From NCBI GenBank assembly GCA_030824295.1, contig JAVBYA010000461.1, positions 1 to 10,011 of the forward strand: a stretch of DNA of 10,011 nucleotides, written 5' to 3'. Below are positions 1-5,968 of this stretch, in pieces. Each line of letters begins with the position of its first letter. Within the stretch, counting starts at the first letter, position 1. The position numbers were made by a program, and so were the translations under genes. This stretch comes from Bacteroidota bacterium. GTDB lineage: Bacteria; Bacteroidota; Ignavibacteria; UBA10030; UBA8401. The notes below the pieces were generated by a model that worked only from the letters and a program-made list of their open reading frames with translations, was not told the DNA's origin and did not search any database.

Positions 1-612
1 ACTGTATGCTACAAAGGTGATCCCTAGTTCTTTGCAAGTATCCAAAACCTCTTGTTCCGGTTCACGGCTCCATAAAGAGTATTCGGATTGAAGGGCAGAA
101 ATAGGGTGAACAGCATGTGCCCGGCGAAGCGTGGCTGCATTGACTTCCGATAGACCAATGTGTTTTACCATTCCCTTCTTGACCAAATCACTCATAGCGC
201 CGACAATTTCTTCGATCTCCACTTTAGGGTCTTGCCGATGCATGTAATACAGATCGATTGCATCCACCCCCAAATTGTGTAGACTTTGTTCGCACGCTTG
301 CCCGATGTATTCAGGCTTGCCGTTCAGTCCTAGAAATTCACCATTGGGTCCACGCATCACACCAAATTTGGTCGCCAGGATCACATTATTCCATCGACCG
401 TTAAATGCTCTTCCTAGTAATCGCTCGTTCGCTCCCCAGCCATACATATCCGCTGTGTCGAAGAAATTGATCCCAACGTCAATGGCTTTATGCAAAGTCG
501 TCATGGATTCCTTTTCATCGAAGGATCCATAGAATTCTGACATGCCCATGCAGCCTAAACCAATTCTATTGATCGTTAAAGCGCTGTGCCCTAATTGTGT
601 CGTTTGTTTCAT
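1..612 (-). CDS. Aldo/keto reductase, C-terminal part beyond window edge
   Basis: The first 204 residues of an NAD(P)H-dependent aldo/keto reductase (TIM barrel) are visible; the frame stays open to base 1, so roughly the last third of a usual 310-330 residue protein is missing. It starts MKQTTQLGHSALTINRIGLG. The catalytic tetrad known for the family is present: D52 and Y57 in 'FFDTADMYG', K82 in 'ILATKFG' and H125 in 'YYMHR'. The family reduces aldehydes and ketones in the cytoplasm; the sequence does not fix the substrate. The ATG at 610-612 is chosen because GGGAGAG lies just upstream on the minus strand and the conserved beta-strand begins directly after it. It follows the AraC-type regulator gene on the same strand after 100 bases, a common regulator-target arrangement. 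The DNA is AT-richer than the genes beyond 1782, consistent with acquisition by transfer. Confidence 0.95.
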   Translation of the reverse strand, partial: MKQTTQLGHSALTINRIGLGCMGMSEFYGSFDEKESMTTLHKAIDVGINFFDTADMYGWGANERLLGRAFNGRWNNVILATKFGVMRGPNGEFLGLNGKPEYIGQACEQSLHNLGVDAIDLYYMHRQDPKVEIEEIVGAMSDLVKKGMVKHIGLSEVNAATLRRAHAVHPISALQSEYSLWSREPEQEVLDTCKELGITFVAYS

Positions 613-650
613 GATCTCTCCCGATTAATTGTCTGTTGTAAATCTAACCA

Positions 651-678
651 ATTATGGTGCACAAGGTGCAACCATAAT
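651..678. promoter_or_regulatory. Inverted repeat between AraC regulator and aldo/keto reductase
   Basis: ATTATGGT (651-658) pairs with ACCATAAT (671-678), and the inner GCAC (659-662) pairs with GTGC (666-669). This leaves an AAG loop and a single unpaired A at 670. The repeat sits 39-66 bases upstream of the reductase start, where an operator would be expected. No T-run follows it on the minus strand, so it is a poor intrinsic terminator for the regulator gene. I infer a regulator-binding site, most simply for the adjacent AraC-type protein. A structured leader in a shared transcript is the alternative. Confidence 0.5.
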
Positions 679-712
679 CAATCGAGAAATGACCATTTTC
701 AAAGATTGGGGA

Positions 713-1621
713 TTACTTTTTCAACTTTCGGAAGGTGTTTGGGGTCAGCTGAGTGTTCTTTTTAAAAAAGCGGCTAAAGTGGGTAGACTCACTAAACCCT
801 AGTTTAAATGCGATTTCTTTCGAAGAGTACGTTGTATGGACTAATAGAGCCTTGGCGACGGTGAGGGTCCGTTTCGAAATCCAGTCATTTACCGTTCTGC
901 CCGTTTTGCTCTTTATGACTGCGTTCAGATAATTGGGGTGCAAGTTCATTTTTTTGGCAAGATATTGCGCTTGCATTTTTTGATCAACATACTCCCTCCC
1001 CAAGATATCCTTGAATTCTTGTTCTAAAAGTCTTTTGAATGACTGTACAATGTGTGATGCCCGATTGCCCTCTTCTATCGGATCGTAGCTGGACCAAAAT
1101 CGTTCTTTTATCTTCAGAAGCAGTACCGATAAAAGGTTACCCAGAATTCTATTCTTATAATCGGATTCCTTCTGGAATTCCTTTAAAATTTGGTCGTACA
1201 GAGTTTCAAAGTCCTCAAAATCATTGTTCGATAACTTCTTGGGTGGAACAACTTCGGCCAATAAAAAAGGGAACTCGTCATAGATTTCCGGATGGACATA
1301 TTCTCGTAGGAATTTCTCGGATAAAGTTATTATAAACGCATCCTTGGATTCATGGAGTTCATATGATTTTAAGTGCCCCGGATTCGTGAAGTAGAAGGTC
1401 TGAGGACCGAACGTGAACGTATTATCATCAAGAGAATAGACCCCAGACCCGTCCTTTGTTAGAATGAACGAGAAATAGTCTGCCCGTAGAATCGGAGATT
1501 TGAATGGAATGTGCGGATGAATATCCGGTATGGAAAGAATGGTAAAATCTAATTCCTGGCGAAAGGGTAACCCAAGGGTTTTATAGAGATCGGATATCGT
1601 ATGATGAACGGTTATTTCCAT
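713..1621 (-). CDS. AraC/XylS-family transcriptional regulator
   Basis: This is a 302-residue cytoplasmic DNA-binding regulator. Residues about 25-100 look like the cupin-type sensing domain, rich in short beta-strands ('GSGVYSLDDNTFTFGP', 'FYFTNPGHLKSYEL'). Residues about 195-300 carry the paired helix-turn-helix region: 'YLAKKMNLHPNYLNAVIKS' (220-238) and the C-terminal signature 'SSKEIAFKLGFSESTHFSR' followed by 'FFKKNTQLTPNTFRK' (266-299). Length and layout are typical for this family in Bacteroidota. The ATG at 1619-1621 has GGAAG about 11 bases upstream. The reductase gene follows 100 bases after the stop, so reductase control is the likely job; the effector is unknown. Base composition is AT-rich like the reductase and unlike the phosphoesterase upstream. 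An open frame ending in WK-stop overlaps this start by 10 bases (stop at 1612-1614). Confidence 0.93.
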   Translation of the reverse strand: MEITVHHTISDLYKTLGLPFRQELDFTILSIPDIHPHIPFKSPILRADYFSFILTKDGSGVYSLDDNTFTFGPQTFYFTNPGHLKSYELHESKDAFIITLSEKFLREYVHPEIYDEFPFLLAEVVPPKKLSNNDFEDFETLYDQILKEFQKESDYKNRILGNLLSVLLLKIKERFWSSYDPIEEGNRASHIVQSFKRLLEQEFKDILGREYVDQKMQAQYLAKKMNLHPNYLNAVIKSKTGRTVNDWISKRTLTVAKALLVHTTYSSKEIAFKLGFSESTHFSRFFKKNTQLTPNTFRKLKK

Positions 1622-1781
1622 TCGATCGGATCTTCCACCGCTAGAACAACGATATTGTCCTGTTGGATGGATCGTATGTGGTTGTGAATGGTATAAAGAA
1701 ACCCTTGGCAGCAGTTTGATGTGATCGATTTCAGGCCACCGTGCTGGTCTCTTTTTAGGACGCGATATCTCTTTCCAGCTT
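1622..1781 (-). other. Junction stretch, possible remnant of a gene's 3' end
   Basis: These 160 bases separate the phosphoesterase stop from the AraC start and coincide with the change from GC-rich to AT-richer DNA. On the minus strand one frame is open across the whole gap. It reads 'LKAGKRYRVLKRDQHGGL' near its start and 'NIVVLAVEDPIEWK' at its end, and stops at 1612-1614, overlapping the AraC start by 10 bases. The only ATG in this frame is at 1878, inside the phosphoesterase gene, so a complete gene is unlikely. I do not recognise a family. It may be the tail of a gene whose front was lost where the AT-rich segment joined, or chance. No terminator hairpin was seen here for the phosphoesterase. 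Confidence 0.2.
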
Positions 1782-3002
1782 TTAAACAGTTCTCAGCGTC
1801 AGCACCGTGATCTCGGACCGTGCTCCCACCCGCACTGGAGGCCCCCAATAGCCGGTCCCTTTGCTCACATATGCCCACGTTTTTTCACCGAATTTGTTCA
1901 ATCCTTTGATGAACGGCTGACCGATGGTCGCTACCAGATTCCACGGGAAGAACTGTCCGCCGTGTGTATGACCCATCATTACCAGATCGATCCCCAATCC
2001 ATCGATGTGGAACAACGAGCGCGGCTGATGGGCCAGCAGTACGCGGGCCGTATCGGACGGTGCGCCGGCGAATGCCTTGGCGGGATCGGATTTGTGCGCG
2101 GGGGAGAATCCTCCTCCGCTGTAATCGGTAACGCCTCCCAGCACGAATGACGCACCGTTCTTTGTGACAAGACGGTGCTCGTTCATCAGCACATCGTAGC
2201 CCATGTCACGCGCGTGGGCCGTCCATTGATCGACGCCGGAATAGTACTCATGGTTACCGGTAACAAAGAACTTTCCGTGCGGTGCGTACACGTTTGCGAG
2301 CGGCTCCAGGTCATGCTTCAGGTGCGGGACGGAGCCGTCCGCCATGTCACCGGTGAAGGCGATCATGTCCGGTGAGAGTTTCGTGATCTCTTCCGCCACC
2401 GTCTCGATGAAATCCCGTTTGATGGTCAGCCCGGCATGGATGTCGCTGATCTGCACGATGCGGAATCCGTCGAACGCTGCCGGAAGGGAAGCGATCGGCA
2501 CATCGACATTCACGATGCCGGGACGCTTGCGTGCTTCATAGACGCCGTACGCGGTGAGCGTTCCTGCCACTCCCAGCACACCGAGATTGGTCGTTTGAAT
2601 GAGGAACTCACGTTTCGCGGCATCCAATGCAGAGGGACCGGAGGAAATGAGCGCCATCAGTTTCTGAGTGCCGAGTCCGGCCAGCCAGACAACATCCCGG
2701 AAGACCAGTGCCACGAAGACGAACGAGAGGAACCCGAGCGAGATGTAGCCGATCCAGGAGTAGAGTCCGGTATACTTCTCCGCGATGCGGACCAGGAAGA
2801 AGGAACTGAACGGGATGATGTACATCAGTGAGAGCAGCGTGTAGGCGATCTGTTTCTGCGGTGCTTCCAGATGGAACGGCATGATGAGCCGCCAGGCCAT
2901 ATAGAAGTATCCGATGCTCAGCACCGTGATCATGATGCCGATCCAGACAAGGAACATGGTCAATTCAGTCATACTGCGTTTGCGTAGTTGTTTGTGTGCC
3001 AC
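1782..3002 (-). CDS. Membrane-anchored calcineurin-like metallophosphoesterase
   Basis: This 406-residue protein has four hydrophobic segments (about 13-37, 52-72, 82-104 and 139-155) followed by a metallophosphoesterase domain (about 180-405). The dinuclear metal-site motifs are in order: D187-I-H189 in 'QISDIHAG', D219 in 'FTGDMAD', N250-H251 in 'VTGNHEYY', H325 in 'LLAHQP' and H345/H347 in 'MGHTHGG'. The layout matches the YkuE/YaeI-like branch, some members of which act on lipid-linked phosphates; this is family knowledge, not proof of substrate. The catalytic domain is at the membrane surface, its side uncertain. The longest start is GTG at 3000-3002, giving a basic N-terminus; ATG at 2970-2972 (residue 11) is an alternative, and neither has a good ribosome site. 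It follows the small membrane protein gene after 87 bases holding a hairpin, so co-transcription with the sigma factor is possible but not certain. Confidence 0.93.
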   Translation of the reverse strand: MAHKQLRKRSMTELTMFLVWIGIMITVLSIGYFYMAWRLIMPFHLEAPQKQIAYTLLSLMYIIPFSSFFLVRIAEKYTGLYSWIGYISLGFLSFVFVALVFRDVVWLAGLGTQKLMALISSGPSALDAAKREFLIQTTNLGVLGVAGTLTAYGVYEARKRPGIVNVDVPIASLPAAFDGFRIVQISDIHAGLTIKRDFIETVAEEITKLSPDMIAFTGDMADGSVPHLKHDLEPLANVYAPHGKFFVTGNHEYYSGVDQWTAHARDMGYDVLMNEHRLVTKNGASFVLGGVTDYSGGGFSPAHKSDPAKAFAGAPSDTARVLLAHQPRSLFHIDGLGIDLVMMGHTHGGQFFPWNLVATIGQPFIKGLNKFGEKTWAYVSKGTGYWGPPVRVGARSEITVLTLRTV

Positions 3003-3043
3003 GGTTCAGGGAAATGTGTGTTCGGGTGTATGGATAGTGTCAC

Positions 3044-3077
3044 AATGCCGCTCTGCGGTTGCTGCAGGAGCGGCATT
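3044..3077 (-). terminator. Strong hairpin after the two-helix protein gene, terminator-like
   Basis: AATGCCGCTCTGC (3044-3056) pairs with GCAG plus AGCGGCATT (3064-3067 and 3069-3077). This gives 13 base pairs with one bulged G at 3068 and a 7-base loop. It lies 13 bases beyond the stop of the small membrane protein gene and ahead of the phosphoesterase gene. No T-run follows on either strand, so it is not a textbook intrinsic terminator. It may instead be a transcript 3'-end stabiliser or a partial terminator that lowers phosphoesterase expression. Confidence 0.45.
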
Positions 3078-3089
3078 GGTGGTGTTCCG

Positions 3090-3428
3090 TTACGCTTCTT
3101 TCTGTTCGTCGCCGGGATAGGTCCCGCAGCGGCGGCGCCATTCGGCTTTGAACTTCTCCCGCTCTTCCGGCGTCATGGCCGCAAGTTTCTCTTCCATCTT
3201 ATGTTTCCAGCGGTGCGATTTCCAGCCGGAACCGCCGTGCCAGCCGCGCACCAGGATGTGCGAGAGCAGCAGCAGACCCATCGCCTGCCAGTAGGTGACC
3301 GTCGGTCCGTGGAAGATCTCCGGGATGAGCCAGTTCCAGAGCGTCATCACCGCGAAGCCGAACAGCGCGATCATGGCAAGGACGAACAGGACGAACTTCA
3401 CTATTTTTCCGATCCACCAGTATTTCAT
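3090..3428 (-). CDS. Small two-helix membrane protein, partner of the ECF sigma factor gene
   Basis: This is a 112-residue protein beginning MKYWWIGKIVKF. Two hydrophobic segments are seen (about 8-30 and 43-61), the second opening with 'PTVTYWQAMGLLLLS'. A glycine/histidine linker (62-75) and a charged tail with 'MTPEEREKFKAEWRRRCG' (85-102) follow. I recall similar small proteins beside ECF sigma genes in Bacteroidota; no function is established that I know of. An anti-sigma role, holding the sigma factor at the membrane through the charged tail, is inference. The start at 3426-3428 is chosen because AAGGAG ends 9 bases before it; the in-frame ATG three codons earlier touches that ribosome site directly and would be unusable. 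It lies 135 bases after the sigma gene on the same strand, with a hairpin just before its ribosome site. Confidence 0.85.
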   Translation of the reverse strand: MKYWWIGKIVKFVLFVLAMIALFGFAVMTLWNWLIPEIFHGPTVTYWQAMGLLLLSHILVRGWHGGSGWKSHRWKHKMEEKLAAMTPEEREKFKAEWRRRCGTYPGDEQKEA

Positions 3429-3437
3429 GATTTGCAT

Positions 3438-3443
3438 CTCCTT
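3438..3443 (-). promoter_or_regulatory. Ribosome binding site that decides the start of the two-helix protein
   Basis: AAGGAG on the minus strand is followed at once by an ATG (3435-3437) and, after 9 bases, by a second in-frame ATG (3426-3428). Only the second has workable spacing. This is one of the few clear Shine-Dalgarno sequences in the window; the sigma factor, phosphoesterase, peptidase and transposase genes lack a comparable one. Confidence 0.75.
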
Positions 3444-3447
3444 TACA

Positions 3448-3471
3448 CCGCAGAGCGAATCTGCTCTGCGG
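3448..3471 (-). promoter_or_regulatory. Leader hairpin before the two-helix protein gene
   Basis: CCGCAGAGC (3448-3456) pairs perfectly with GCTCTGCGG (3463-3471) around a 6-base loop. On the minus strand the stem ends five bases before the AAGGAG ribosome site, with no T-run after it. It therefore looks more like a structured leader or processing site within a sigma-membrane protein transcript than a terminator of the sigma gene. The 9-mer GCTCTGCGG also occurs in the hairpin at 3044-3077, on the other side of the same gene. Confidence 0.4.
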
Positions 3472-3524
3472 CATCATTGATCATTGTGAAAATTAATTCT
3501 TGAAAATTCTTTGTTCTCTCATCA

Positions 3525-3556
3525 TCTAGCCGTCTAACTATCTAAATATCTGCTCT
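3525..3556. repeat. Short tandem series with 8-base period, TCTA-N4
   Basis: Four consecutive 8-base units, TCTAGCCG, TCTAACTA, TCTAAATA and TCTGCTCT, lie just downstream of the sigma factor stop. Only the first three or four bases of each unit are kept. The stretch lies in the 135-base gap between the sigma gene and the two-helix protein gene. It may be spacer DNA, a binding array or chance. Confidence 0.35.
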
Positions 3557-3563
3557 CCACCCA

Positions 3564-4169
3564 TCACCCCTCAAACTCATCGTACAATTCTTTCAGCTGC
3601 TCCCGCAGGTAGAGCACGGCGTAGCGTTTGCGGGAGAGGAGGGTGTTCACCGGTTCGCCGGTGATCTCCGCGATCTCCTTGAAACTCTTTCCCTCCAGTT
3701 CGTGCATCACGAACACCTGCTTCTGTTCTTCCGGCAGTTCATCCAGCGCTTCCGCCAGTTCCGTCCAGACGAGCGACCGTTCGAATACCCGGTCCGGATT
3801 CTGCGTCGGATCGTAGAGGATGTCCTCCAGGTTCAGCGGCAGCGAAGGGTCGTTTGCATCACGCGGGAGCGATTCCGGACGTTTCTTGCGGTACCAGTCG
3901 ATCACTTTGTTCCTGGCAACAGTGAAAAGCCAGGAGGTCATCTTCTCGATCGGTTCCGTTACGCTGTAGCTAGAGAGGAGCTGATAGAAGACATCCTCCA
4001 TGATGTCCTCCGCATCCTCGTTGGTGCGGACGCGCTGCCGGATGAATTCGAACAGGCGCTTCCGTTCCGTGCGGTACGTCCGTTCCGCTGCCGCATGGGC
4101 GGTTGGGGATTGCTCTATTGCGATCGCAGTGACCACCGGTTGTTCCGTATTGTTCTTGATTACACTCAC
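3564..4169 (-). CDS. ECF-type RNA polymerase sigma factor (sigma-70 family)
   Basis: This 201-residue protein directs RNA polymerase to a dedicated promoter set. Region 2 spans about residues 34-98 and contains 'NEDAEDIMEDVFYQLL' (50-65) and the -10 recognition helix 'SWLFTVARNKVIDWYRKK' (79-96). Region 4 spans about 134-195 with 'LDELPEEQKQVFVMHELEG' and 'KSFKEIAEITGEPVNTLLSR' (142-180), the -35-binding helix-turn-helix. Regions 1 and 3 are absent, as expected for ECF factors. The first usable in-frame start is GTG at 4167-4169 with no clear Shine-Dalgarno; about 30 residues precede region 2, so the true start is uncertain. The next gene on this strand is the two-helix protein, with no recognisable zinc-finger anti-sigma gene in the window. 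ECF genes often control themselves; no -35/-10 pair was recognised to test that. Confidence 0.95.
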   Translation of the reverse strand: MSVIKNNTEQPVVTAIAIEQSPTAHAAAERTYRTERKRLFEFIRQRVRTNEDAEDIMEDVFYQLLSSYSVTEPIEKMTSWLFTVARNKVIDWYRKKRPESLPRDANDPSLPLNLEDILYDPTQNPDRVFERSLVWTELAEALDELPEEQKQVFVMHELEGKSFKEIAEITGEPVNTLLSRKRYAVLYLREQLKELYDEFEG

Positions 4170-4355
4170 TGTATCAGACGATGGTCCCGGACCGATATTG
4201 TAGGAACGTGATGGGAAAATTCAGGGATGTTCTCACTATAATAATAGGTAAAACGCCGGTGAGAGGACAGTGGTTCCGTCCGCTCAACCTTGTTCATTGC
4301 GGGGAAAAAAGCTACATTCCTTGCAGGAACATCACAAACAAAGGACTTTTCCTGC
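4170..4355. promoter_or_regulatory. Divergent intergenic region between sigma factor and SRAP genes
   Basis: These 186 bases must hold the promoters of both divergent genes. A TATAAT hexamer lies at 4237-4242 on the plus strand within an AT-rich patch, but no convincing TTGACA-like hexamer lies 16-18 bases before it on either strand. A small palindrome, GGTCC-C-GGACC (4183-4193), lies just upstream of the sigma start and could be a binding site. AAGGA at 4341-4345 sits 10 bases before the SRAP ATG and is a fair ribosome site. Confidence 0.3.
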
Positions 4356-5132
4356 ATGTGCGGCCGCTACGTTCTGATCGACGGGAAGATCGTCTTCGCT
4401 GTTTCTGCGCAAATGCAGAGCTGGCGGAACGACGGGAGGGAGTTCGATATCCTTCCGCGGTACGATGCGCGTCCCACCGACCTGATGCCGGTGATCGCAC
4501 AGCGGGACAATGCCGCACAGGTGCTGATGATGCGCTGGGGCCTGGTGCCGCATTGGAGCAAGGACGGCAAGACCGAGTTCACCACCTTCAATGCGAAATC
4601 CGAAACGCTGCACACCAGCAAACTCTTTGCACCGTATTTCAAAGCGGCGCGCTGTCTGGTGCCGGCGGAAGGATTCTTCGAGTGGAAGAAATTCGAAACA
4701 GAGACCATCGTCCGCGGTAAGCCGAAGATCGTGGAACAGAAACAGAAGATGTTCATCCGGATGAAGGACGGCGCGCCGTTCATGATGGCCGGTCTTTTCT
4801 CGGTCTGGAAGAACGACGCAGGGGAGGAGTTCCCGACCTACACCATCATCACCACCGAACCGAACGAACTGATGGCCGGCATCCACACCCGCATGCCGGT
4901 GATCCTTCATCCCAAGGAGTACGATCTCTGGCTCGAACGCCGTATGAATGATCTTGACCATCTCCGCACGCTGCTCGTGCCGTACCCGGCTGACCGCATG
5001 ACCGCCTTCCCGGTGAAGAACAAGAGCGAGGAATCACCATCCGCCGTCGAACGGATCGAGTTCGAGGTCCCGCCCGCCCCCGCATTGATGAAGGCCGCCG
5101 CGCCGATCACCAACGAACGACGCACCCGTTGA
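4356..5132 (+). CDS. SRAP-domain protein (HMCES/YedK-like), abasic-site DNA-protein crosslinker
   Basis: This 258-residue protein covers a complete SRAP domain. Family members bind single-stranded DNA at abasic sites and form a thiazolidine crosslink through Cys2, shielding the lesion; the domain can also act as an autoprotease that removes Met1. Expected residues are present: C2 in 'MCGRY', N79 in 'FNAKSET', E105 in 'LVPAEGFFEW' and H177 in 'IHTRMPVIL'. The conserved 'RWGLVPHWSKD' is at 60-70. The frame is open further upstream to an ATG at 4290, but the catalytic Cys must follow the initiator Met, so the ATG at 4356-4358 is the true start; AAGGA lies 10 bases before it. A short variable insert (about 112-130, 'ETIVRGKPKIVEQ') follows the catalytic Glu. 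The gene stands alone on the plus strand, divergent from the sigma factor. Confidence 0.96.
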   Translation: MCGRYVLIDGKIVFAVSAQMQSWRNDGREFDILPRYDARPTDLMPVIAQRDNAAQVLMMRWGLVPHWSKDGKTEFTTFNAKSETLHTSKLFAPYFKAARCLVPAEGFFEWKKFETETIVRGKPKIVEQKQKMFIRMKDGAPFMMAGLFSVWKNDAGEEFPTYTIITTEPNELMAGIHTRMPVILHPKEYDLWLERRMNDLDHLRTLLVPYPADRMTAFPVKNKSEESPSAVERIEFEVPPAPALMKAAAPITNERRTR

Positions 5133-5166
5133 TCGCGTCAATTCGGAGTGTCATTCAATGTAACAG

Positions 5167-5186
5167 CCGACGGTTTTAACCGTCGG
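5167..5186. repeat. REP-like palindrome, 9-base-pair stem
   Basis: CCGACGGTT (5167-5175) pairs perfectly with AACCGTCGG (5178-5186) around a TT loop, 34 bases after the SRAP stop. It resembles the repetitive extragenic palindromes often found near Y1 (RAYT-like) transposases. It may also end SRAP transcription, although no T-run follows. Confidence 0.6.
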
Positions 5187-5225
5187 TGTACAACGACCGT
5201 CGCCACCATGCAATTCCATCATCAA

Positions 5226-5247
5226 GAAAACCGTTTCAACGGTTTTC
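5226..5247. repeat. Second REP-like palindrome, 10-base-pair stem
   Basis: GAAAACCGTT (5226-5235) pairs perfectly with AACGGTTTTC (5238-5247) around a TC loop. It lies 39 bases after the palindrome at 5167-5186 and shares the ACCGTT/AACGGT core with it. Together they look like a diverged repeat pair upstream of the first transposase. Confidence 0.55.
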
Positions 5248-5438
5248 CCATTTTCTCCGTTTGACCTCATCCCTCGTTCGGCAAGAAAATCATTCCATTG
5301 TCCGAAAAGGTATAGCGTTGTGTCGTCCCACACCGACTCATATATTGAACCCACGGTGTCGGCGGCCTTCCCTGTGATCAATGTATCAAGCCGCGTGCGA
5401 CATCGGAAACAGTCCTTTTCATCTACACTCCACGAACA

Positions 5439-5906
5439 ATGTCCCCATCGCTCGTCCAGATCTATATCCACACCGTCTTCAGTACGAAACACCGCGAGCC
5501 GTTGATCCTTCCTTCCATTGAAGCAGCATTGTACAGACATATCCGCGAACAACTCCGCGATGTCCAGGGTTCTCCCGTTCTTGCGATCAATGGTATGCCG
5601 GACCATCTTCACATCCTCTTCCGCCTCGATCCGGGAAGGACGATACGGGAGGTTCTTCATTATGCCAAAGGGGAATCTTCCCACTGGGTCAATCACAGCG
5701 GTATGCTTTGCATGCCGTTCGCATGGCAGACAGGTTACGGAGCGTTCTCGGTGAGCGCTTCCGGCGTGAAGGATGTGTATGCGCACATCGTGGGACAAAA
5801 AGAGCTTCATCGCACAAGAACGTATGACGATGAATGCGGGGAGTTGTTCCTCGAAGAGAAACAGGAGACCGAAGGATCGGTTCCGTCGATGCCGGGACAT
5901 GAATGA
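5439..5906 (+). CDS. IS200/IS605-type (RAYT-like) Y1 transposase, catalytic Tyr replaced by His
   Basis: This 155-residue protein aligns without gaps to the neighbouring transposase at 6067 through residue 125. The HUH metal motif is intact: H56 and H58 in 'NGMPDHLHILFRL'. The conserved 'GESSHW' (78-83) and 'WQTGYGAFSVS' (96-106) are present. Family members cut and rejoin single-stranded DNA through a Tyr in the motif Y-I-x-x-Q-x-x-H-H. Here that motif reads H116-I-V-G-Q-K-E-L-H: codon 5784-5786 is CAC where TAC or TAT is expected, and the first His of the pair is Leu. Y114 is two residues before, in a place held by Ser in the neighbour. The protein is full length with no stop or frameshift, so it is either recently inactivated or kept for a non-catalytic role. 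The start matches the neighbour's. No ribosome site is seen. Palindromes lie upstream; none was found directly downstream. Confidence 0.88.
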   Translation: MSPSLVQIYIHTVFSTKHREPLILPSIEAALYRHIREQLRDVQGSPVLAINGMPDHLHILFRLDPGRTIREVLHYAKGESSHWVNHSGMLCMPFAWQTGYGAFSVSASGVKDVYAHIVGQKELHRTRTYDDECGELFLEEKQETEGSVPSMPGHE

Positions 5907-5968
5907 TAAAGCGTGCCCGCCGATCGCGAGGACGATGGAATTAGGTTAATGAATGAGATATGAATCAT

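Larger units (their letters stand above)
5133..5438. other. Intergenic stretch with two palindromes ahead of the first transposase
   Basis: No gene is supported in these 306 bases. They hold two hairpin-forming palindromes near the SRAP end (listed separately) and about 190 bases of unassigned sequence before the transposase. A minus-strand frame is open through this stretch and on through the transposase; its codons across the palindromes ('GRCTPTVKTVGCYIE') are a product of the repeats, so I do not count it as a gene. Confidence 0.5.

Noticed and set aside
1612..1878. An 88-codon minus-strand frame with 'VEDPIE', a string also found in type II/IV secretion ATPases
   Set aside because: There is no Walker motif or other ATPase feature, the start lies inside the phosphoesterase gene, and the match is six residues long, so it is treated as chance. 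Only the part outside the neighbour is noted as a possible remnant.
3448..3471. Reading the perfect hairpin as an intrinsic terminator of the sigma gene
   Set aside because: No T-run follows on the minus strand and the ribosome site of the next gene comes five bases later, so a leader structure is more likely.
4290..4355. Upstream N-terminal extension of the SRAP protein
   Set aside because: SRAP chemistry needs Cys as residue 2, which only the start at 4356 provides.
4332..4961. Minus-strand open frame opposite the SRAP gene
   Set aside because: The plus-strand SRAP protein has all its catalytic residues; the antisense frame matches nothing recognised.
5151..5900. Minus-strand open frame of 249 codons across the first transposase and the upstream palindromes
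   Set aside because: It is antisense to a well-recognised transposase, and its end is encoded by the palindromes. No protein family was recognised and no ribosome site was seen.
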